Shown here piece by piece: positions 24,132-28,028 of a stretch of 28,028 bases of DNA. Source of the DNA: Acholeplasmataceae bacterium (lineage in GTDB: Bacteria; Bacillota_I; Bacilli_A; Acholeplasmatales; Acholeplasmataceae); the NCBI GenBank assembly GCA_023230825.1, contig JALNWO010000009.1, forward strand, positions 1 through 28,028, given 5' to 3'. Position 1 is the first letter of the stretch; every line of letters begins with the position of its first letter. Below the pieces are notes generated by a model. It saw only the letters and a program-made list of their open reading frames with translations. It was not told the DNA's origin and did no database searches. The position numbers were made by a program, and so were the translations under genes.

Positions 24132-25928
24132 ATGACAACAGCAGTTAATGATATACTCAAACCTTATGCTCAGGGCAGAAGTTGTATTATCTTACAGGGC
24201 AGAAGCCTGTATGATCTGGAGCTTAATGCTTCCGGTCAGATTCAGCCTTTAATTGAAATTCTCCGAAACCAGGCACTCATTCAGCATAATCTTGTAATGG
24301 TTCAATACAGTAGATCAACAGGAGTAACTTATGACCTTTCGGATCTGAACTCATCAGAAAGAAGTAATGTGACCAAGGTTCTTTCCGATTTAGGGATACG
24401 GAATACCAGTGGTACAAAGTGCGCAAGTGACGAAAACGAGTTCATTCATATCTTACGAGCATTGCTTCGTCTTGGGCAACAAACAACTCCTTTGACACTC
24501 AGAGATGGTGTGCCATTAAAATTTTTGATTCTTATTGAATTCTCGGAACACTTACTTCCTCAATTAAATAACGGAACCCATACTGATGAGCAAATAATGG
24601 CGATTGAACTGGCTTTACGGCTTAGCAACTCACTTGGTTTTCGTAAGAGCCAGAACTACACTATCCTTTCGGAGGCGAGACTAGGTTTAATGGAGTCGCT
24701 TATTTACCAGAACATGGATTCAGTTACGATTTCTCAACCTGGCATTCCAGATAAATTAGAATTGATTAAAGCTTTGAAAAACCGTTACACAAACGCCAAG
24801 GTTGAGGAATTACTAACAGATGAGGTAATTGCCAATCTTAGCTCCGGTACACCCAATCGTTCCCTTGAATCAATATTCCTTACAAGTGAAAAGACAAAAG
24901 AGGAAATTACGCCAAAAAAATTATTCAGCCGCAAGCAGTCAGATATTATTTCGCTATCCGAGGGAACCCTTGAAGCTATTGACCACGATAGAATAAAAGG
25001 TATTAAGATTGCTGGTACTACTATTCGGAAACCTTTACAGCTACTCAACCGCATTGCAAATGGTCTGAAAGAAGGCAATAAAAACATCCCCCGTAATATC
25101 ATCCTTTGTGGCTCGCCTAGCAGTGGAAAAACTGCATTAACACTCCTCGCTGCTGCAAATGCTTCGGTGCCCGCCTTTAACCTGGTAAATCCAAAAAGTC
25201 AGTGGGTAGGAGAATCCGAAAGACGTACCAAAGTAATGTTGAATTTATTACGTGAACTGGGTGGCTTAGGTCTGATTGATGAAATTGAGCTTCAACTTCC
25301 CATGAACCGGAATCAAAATTCTTCCGATTCCGGAGTCACCCAAAACCTTATTGGGCAACTTCAGTCCTTCCTTGCCGATACCTCCCTTGCAGGCAAGGTT
25401 TGTCTTGTTGGTACTTCAAACAGACCAAATGCAATTTCGGAAGCTATGCGTCAAAGATGGATTGTCCTTCCTGTACTCATGCCATTGGAACAGGATTATC
25501 CTGAAATCATTATGAGTATAGCCGAAAGTTTGAATCCTGAAATATCAGTAGATTTAGGCAATCCCAGACTTTTGGCAGCATCTGAAAGATTTTCATCTAC
25601 CAATGCAGCCCCCAGGGAAATCCGTGAAGCCTTGATTGCATCTCAAGCTATCCTTCCTAATACATTGAGTATTGAACACATCGAATTTGCCAGCCATGAC
25701 ATCATTCCAAACAACAACAGCATAGCCAGTATTTTCAGTGATTATGTGGCGCTCAGCTATTGCAGGAATAACAGCTTTTTGCCTTGGTGGGATGATGAAA
25801 AGAACCTTCCCGCTCTGGATTTTCCATTCCCCGGATATATCAGGGAGATTCTGTCTGATGATCTTTCAATCGACCATCAGAAGTTGAGCAAACTGATTGC
25901 TGAGTTAGAACCTTACGTAAATATATAA
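24132..25928 (+). CDS. AAA+ ATPase with large N-terminal domain
   Basis: The 598-residue protein has an unfamiliar N-terminal region (1-280) that may itself be a degenerate alpha/beta domain. A classic-clade AAA+ core follows: Walker A CGSPSSGKTAL (Lys333), a pore-loop-1-like SQWVGESER (356-364), Walker B GLIDEIEL (Asp383, Glu384), sensor-1 LVGTSNRPN with Asn430 (425-433), and arginine-finger candidates Arg440/Arg442 in AMRQRW. APREIRE near 497 fits the sensor-2 region. Such enzymes form hexamers that remodel or unfold proteins. The layout resembles Ycf46-like or other classic AAA proteins with an N-terminal accessory domain. The neighbouring vWA and membrane proteins suggest a membrane-linked remodelling complex. 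Confidence 0.85.
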   Translation: MTTAVNDILKPYAQGRSCIILQGRSLYDLELNASGQIQPLIEILRNQALIQHNLVMVQYSRSTGVTYDLSDLNSSERSNVTKVLSDLGIRNTSGTKCASDENEFIHILRALLRLGQQTTPLTLRDGVPLKFLILIEFSEHLLPQLNNGTHTDEQIMAIELALRLSNSLGFRKSQNYTILSEARLGLMESLIYQNMDSVTISQPGIPDKLELIKALKNRYTNAKVEELLTDEVIANLSSGTPNRSLESIFLTSEKTKEEITPKKLFSRKQSDIISLSEGTLEAIDHDRIKGIKIAGTTIRKPLQLLNRIANGLKEGNKNIPRNIILCGSPSSGKTALTLLAAANASVPAFNLVNPKSQWVGESERRTKVMLNLLRELGGLGLIDEIELQLPMNRNQNSSDSGVTQNLIGQLQSFLADTSLAGKVCLVGTSNRPNAISEAMRQRWIVLPVLMPLEQDYPEIIMSIAESLNPEISVDLGNPRLLAASERFSSTNAAPREIREALIASQAILPNTLSIEHIEFASHDIIPNNNSIASIFSDYVALSYCRNNSFLPWWDDEKNLPALDFPFPGYIREILSDDLSIDHQKLSKLIAELEPYVNI

Positions 25929-25929
25929 A

Positions 25930-27030
25930 ATGGAATTGAATAACGCCATCACTTCTTTACAAGGGTACATAGAGGGTTGCCTTCAGCAACCTACTATGCA
26001 ACACCAGCACCTTTCAGGTACTGGTGCAACTCATTTTCTCGAAGCAAAACTAAGAAGCTATTACAATAAAAAATATGCCTTGACCTTCTGTAATGCAACA
26101 ACAGCCTTACAAACACTGTGCCTTGCAATGGATTTAAATAATACTGAAATTCTTTCCACCCCATTAAACTGGGGAGGCTCCATAGCTCCATTTCTTTTTC
26201 ACAGAAACAAACTCCGTTTCACTTCATTTGAACCTGATTCATTGAATCTTTCTCTTAAAGATTTGCCTTCCGCGATAACTCAGAACACAAAAGCTGTATT
26301 ATCTGTTGATTTCAATGGAACACCTGTTGACTCAGAGGCAATTAAAACCTTTTGTTTACAGAATAATCTATTTTACATTAGTGATAGTGCCCAAAGTTTT
26401 GGTTCATATTTCAACCATAAACCGGCTGGATATTTTGCTGATGCTATTGTACTAAGTTTTTCTCCAGGGAAATCATTCTTTGCCGGTGAAGGTGGTGCTG
26501 TAATAACGGATAATACAACTATTTATGAGAAATTACTTTGGTATTCTCAACATCCTTCAAGACAAAAAACAGTTTTTGGCATTAGTAACTATAATGAATA
26601 TACACCCATTAACGGTAGAATGAATCCATTGTCAGTACTTCTTTTAAACGAAATATTTGAAGATACTTTCAAAGTTCTAAAAAAACATCAAAATCAATGT
26701 TTCCAGGTTATCATGCTACTTCAAGACAATAATTTAGTACAGGAAACGACTCATATTCCTTCTCCCTCAGCATCTACTTTCTTCAGAATTTCATTAAAAT
26801 TAAAACCTTCATCCTCCCTGGAGCAGGTAAGAGATATTCTGAAACAGCACTATCAACCTTTTTTTGCAGAAAAGTATGTTCCTCAGTTAATACCTTATGA
26901 AACCTCATTCCAAAATCAATTCAGAAGAAGGTTTTCATGCTCTGATGCCCTGATTGAACAATATAAAGTAAACTCTTCAAACCATTGGCTTAGTCTTACT
27001 TACTCACCTTCAACTGTACAAATATGGTAA
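25930..27030 (+). CDS. DegT/DnrJ/EryC1/StrS-family PLP enzyme
   Basis: The 366-residue protein shows the fold-type I pattern of sugar aminotransferases: HLSGTGATHFLEAKLRSYY near the start, FCNATTALQTLCLAM (53-67), YISDSAQSFGSYF with Asp152 for the PLP ring nitrogen, and SFSPGKSFFAGEGGAVIT with Lys181 as the PLP lysine. Members usually transfer an amino group to a nucleotide-linked keto-sugar in surface-glycan synthesis. Here no sugar-nucleotide genes are adjacent. The gene starts 1 bp after the AAA+ stop, so it is transcribed with the vWA/AAA+ genes. Its C-terminal third is divergent from what I know of the family, so substrate is open. Confidence 0.8.
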   Translation: MELNNAITSLQGYIEGCLQQPTMQHQHLSGTGATHFLEAKLRSYYNKKYALTFCNATTALQTLCLAMDLNNTEILSTPLNWGGSIAPFLFHRNKLRFTSFEPDSLNLSLKDLPSAITQNTKAVLSVDFNGTPVDSEAIKTFCLQNNLFYISDSAQSFGSYFNHKPAGYFADAIVLSFSPGKSFFAGEGGAVITDNTTIYEKLLWYSQHPSRQKTVFGISNYNEYTPINGRMNPLSVLLLNEIFEDTFKVLKKHQNQCFQVIMLLQDNNLVQETTHIPSPSASTFFRISLKLKPSSSLEQVRDILKQHYQPFFAEKYVPQLIPYETSFQNQFRRRFSCSDALIEQYKVNSSNHWLSLTYSPSTVQIW

Positions 27031-27194
27031 TAGCAATTTTAATCATATTAATTCTAATTCTAACATATTTCAACTTTAACAGTACGATGATTCAATTGTA
27101 TAATACAGTACGAATGACCGGAAAGATGCTTCTGGTTGTTTTCTTTGTATTGCTCGTCTTAGGTCTATTGATTTATTCTCTTATAAAATTTTGA
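27024..27194 (+). CDS. 56-residue small membrane protein
   Basis: The ATG at 27024 overlaps the end of the DegT-like gene in another frame, and the frame runs to TGA 27192-27194. The 56-residue product is almost all hydrophobic, with two spans (about 2-17, MVIAILIILILILTYF, and 35-52) joined by a polar loop (FNSTMIQLYNTVRMTGK). It resembles in size and topology the peptide encoded at 20951, though the sequences are not clearly similar. The overlapping start suggests translational coupling to the gene before it. The family is unknown. Confidence 0.5.
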   Translation: MVIAILIILILILTYFNFNSTMIQLYNTVRMTGKMLLVVFFVLLVLGLLIYSLIKF

Positions 27195-27298
27195 ATTAAC
27201 CCTCTACACATCTGTGGATATACTATCAACTCTCAACGATTGCCATAAGAACCGAAAAAAAGAATTGAAATAACAAGCTTTACTTCAAATTTCAAAAA

Positions 27299-28028
27299 TT
27301 AACAGCTTATCGTCAGATAAACCAAAAAAGCTGTTCCATTTATTATACAAACCATGAGAGGAACATCTGGTATTCTCAGCTGTCCGGTCAGCTCATTCAC
27401 AATTTGTCCTACAGCACGAATACTGTGTATATGTTCTACAGCAGGTCCTGCTACCCAAACACTTTGATAGGAAGCTGAAAAAGCAGCTTTCTCCAATTTC
27501 TTCATCCCTCTACCATATACCATCATTTTTATATATCTCCTTAGCCGTTTGTTACGCTGCAAGAACTGCTCAAGCCGGTTAGCCCGTGTTCCGATTTTCT
27601 GTACATAAGGAGTATTGATAACAGTGAGTGGCATACCTGATAGTTTCGTACTCAATACGATATCTTTTGCACCATAGTTTATCAATGCCTGTTTATATTC
27701 CTTTGATACCGGGGATTCTTCAGTGGCAATAAATATCGTACCCGCCGACACACCGGCAGCCCCCTGATCAATATACTGGCGATACTGTGCGGCAGTACCT
27801 ACCCCACCGGCTGCAATAACCGGAATATCGCAATGCTTGATCAACTCAGGCAGCAGGTAGGTATTTGATACCGGACCACAATGTCCGCCAGCTTCACTGC
27901 CAACAGCTATCAAGGCATCAGCTCCCAAGGCTTCTACCTTTTTGGCATGCTCTAAATTAACTACATCACAAAAGACGCGTATGCCTAATGGCTTGCAACG
28001 TTCTATGACTTTAACCGGATTACCTAAG
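27299..28028 (-). CDS. Nitronate monooxygenase / FabK-like flavoprotein, C-terminal part (runs off the right edge)
   Basis: The frame enters from the right edge and ends at the stop at 27301-27299, leaving 242 visible residues; the start lies beyond the window. The sequence GADALIAVGSEAGGHCGPVS carries the xxEAGGHxGP motif of FMN enzymes of the 2-nitropropane dioxygenase family, and PVIAAGGVGTAAQYR is the phosphate-binding turn that follows. Related enzymes are nitronate monooxygenases, FabK enoyl-ACP reductases and bacterial detoxifying flavoproteins. The visible part cannot separate these. It converges on the vWA/AAA+ group from the opposite strand and is probably unrelated to it. Confidence 0.85.
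   Translation of the reverse strand, partial: LGNPVKVIERCKPLGIRVFCDVVNLEHAKKVEALGADALIAVGSEAGGHCGPVSNTYLLPELIKHCDIPVIAAGGVGTAAQYRQYIDQGAAGVSAGTIFIATEESPVSKEYKQALINYGAKDIVLSTKLSGMPLTVINTPYVQKIGTRANRLEQFLQRNKRLRRYIKMMVYGRGMKKLEKAAFSASYQSVWVAGPAVEHIHSIRAVGQIVNELTGQLRIPDVPLMVCIINGTAFLVYLTISC

Noticed and set aside
24171..24205. Repeated CAGGGCAGAAG units at the start of the AAA+ gene
   Set aside because: The two copies encode QGRS twice in an open reading frame and are too short to signal a repeat element; chance or local duplication explains them.
1..28028. CRISPR array, tRNA, rRNA or insertion sequence
   Set aside because: No regularly spaced repeat, no tRNA cloverleaf-like segment, no rRNA-like stretch and no transposase frame were seen on either strand.

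Overview
The window looks like a Bacteroidota chromosome. The DNA is AT-rich, Shine-Dalgarno sites are nearly absent, candidate promoters fit the TTG-(19-20 bp)-TAnnTTTG pattern of that phylum, and the one clear exported protein is a lipoprotein. No rRNA, tRNA, CRISPR array, intact transposase or phage gene was found.

Layout. (1) 1-183, minus: 5' end of a family-2 glycosyltransferase. (2) 184-721: no intact gene, but traces of a decayed minus-strand gene and a promoter facing right. (3) 722-18406, plus: a tightly packed 11-gene run with gaps of at most about 43 bp and several stop/start overlaps. It starts with a complete ABC importer (lipoprotein, fused double permease, ATPase) and an SDR-like protein. 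A 1313-residue soluble histidine-kinase-like protein and an unknown 207-residue protein follow. Next come a small receiver-like protein, a tyrosine-decarboxylase-family PLP enzyme fused to a receiver, a pseudo-receiver protein, a receiver fused to a HerA/VirD4-type ATPase, and a double receiver fused to a PIN nuclease. (4) 18407-18762: intergenic, with a promoter and a 12-bp palindrome. (5) 18763-20880: another double-receiver protein with an unrecognised C-terminal half. (6) 20951-27194, plus: a second module made of a 55-residue membrane peptide, a membrane-anchored vWA-like protein, a multi-pass membrane protein, an unknown soluble protein, an AAA+ ATPase, a DegT-family PLP enzyme and a 56-residue membrane peptide. 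The two peptides are short and easily missed. (7) 27299-28028, minus: 3' part of a nitronate monooxygenase/FabK-like flavoprotein.

The most unusual feature is the region 5463-20880. One kinase-like gene sits among at least four proteins that carry receiver domains with all the canonical residues (acidic pair, phospho-Asp, Thr/Ser, Lys). These receivers are joined to outputs that are not transcription factors: an amino-acid decarboxylase, a DNA-translocase-like ATPase, a PIN nuclease and an unknown helical domain. Further degenerate receiver-like domains occur in the same genes and in two small neighbours. I infer a single-kinase, multi-output phosphotransfer hub, possibly a stress or conflict (defence-like) system. 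The ABC importer may supply a ligand or substrate. The vWA/AAA+/membrane module next to it may be an independent ATP-driven system or part of the same island. The domain calls rest on visible motifs; the functional links are inference.
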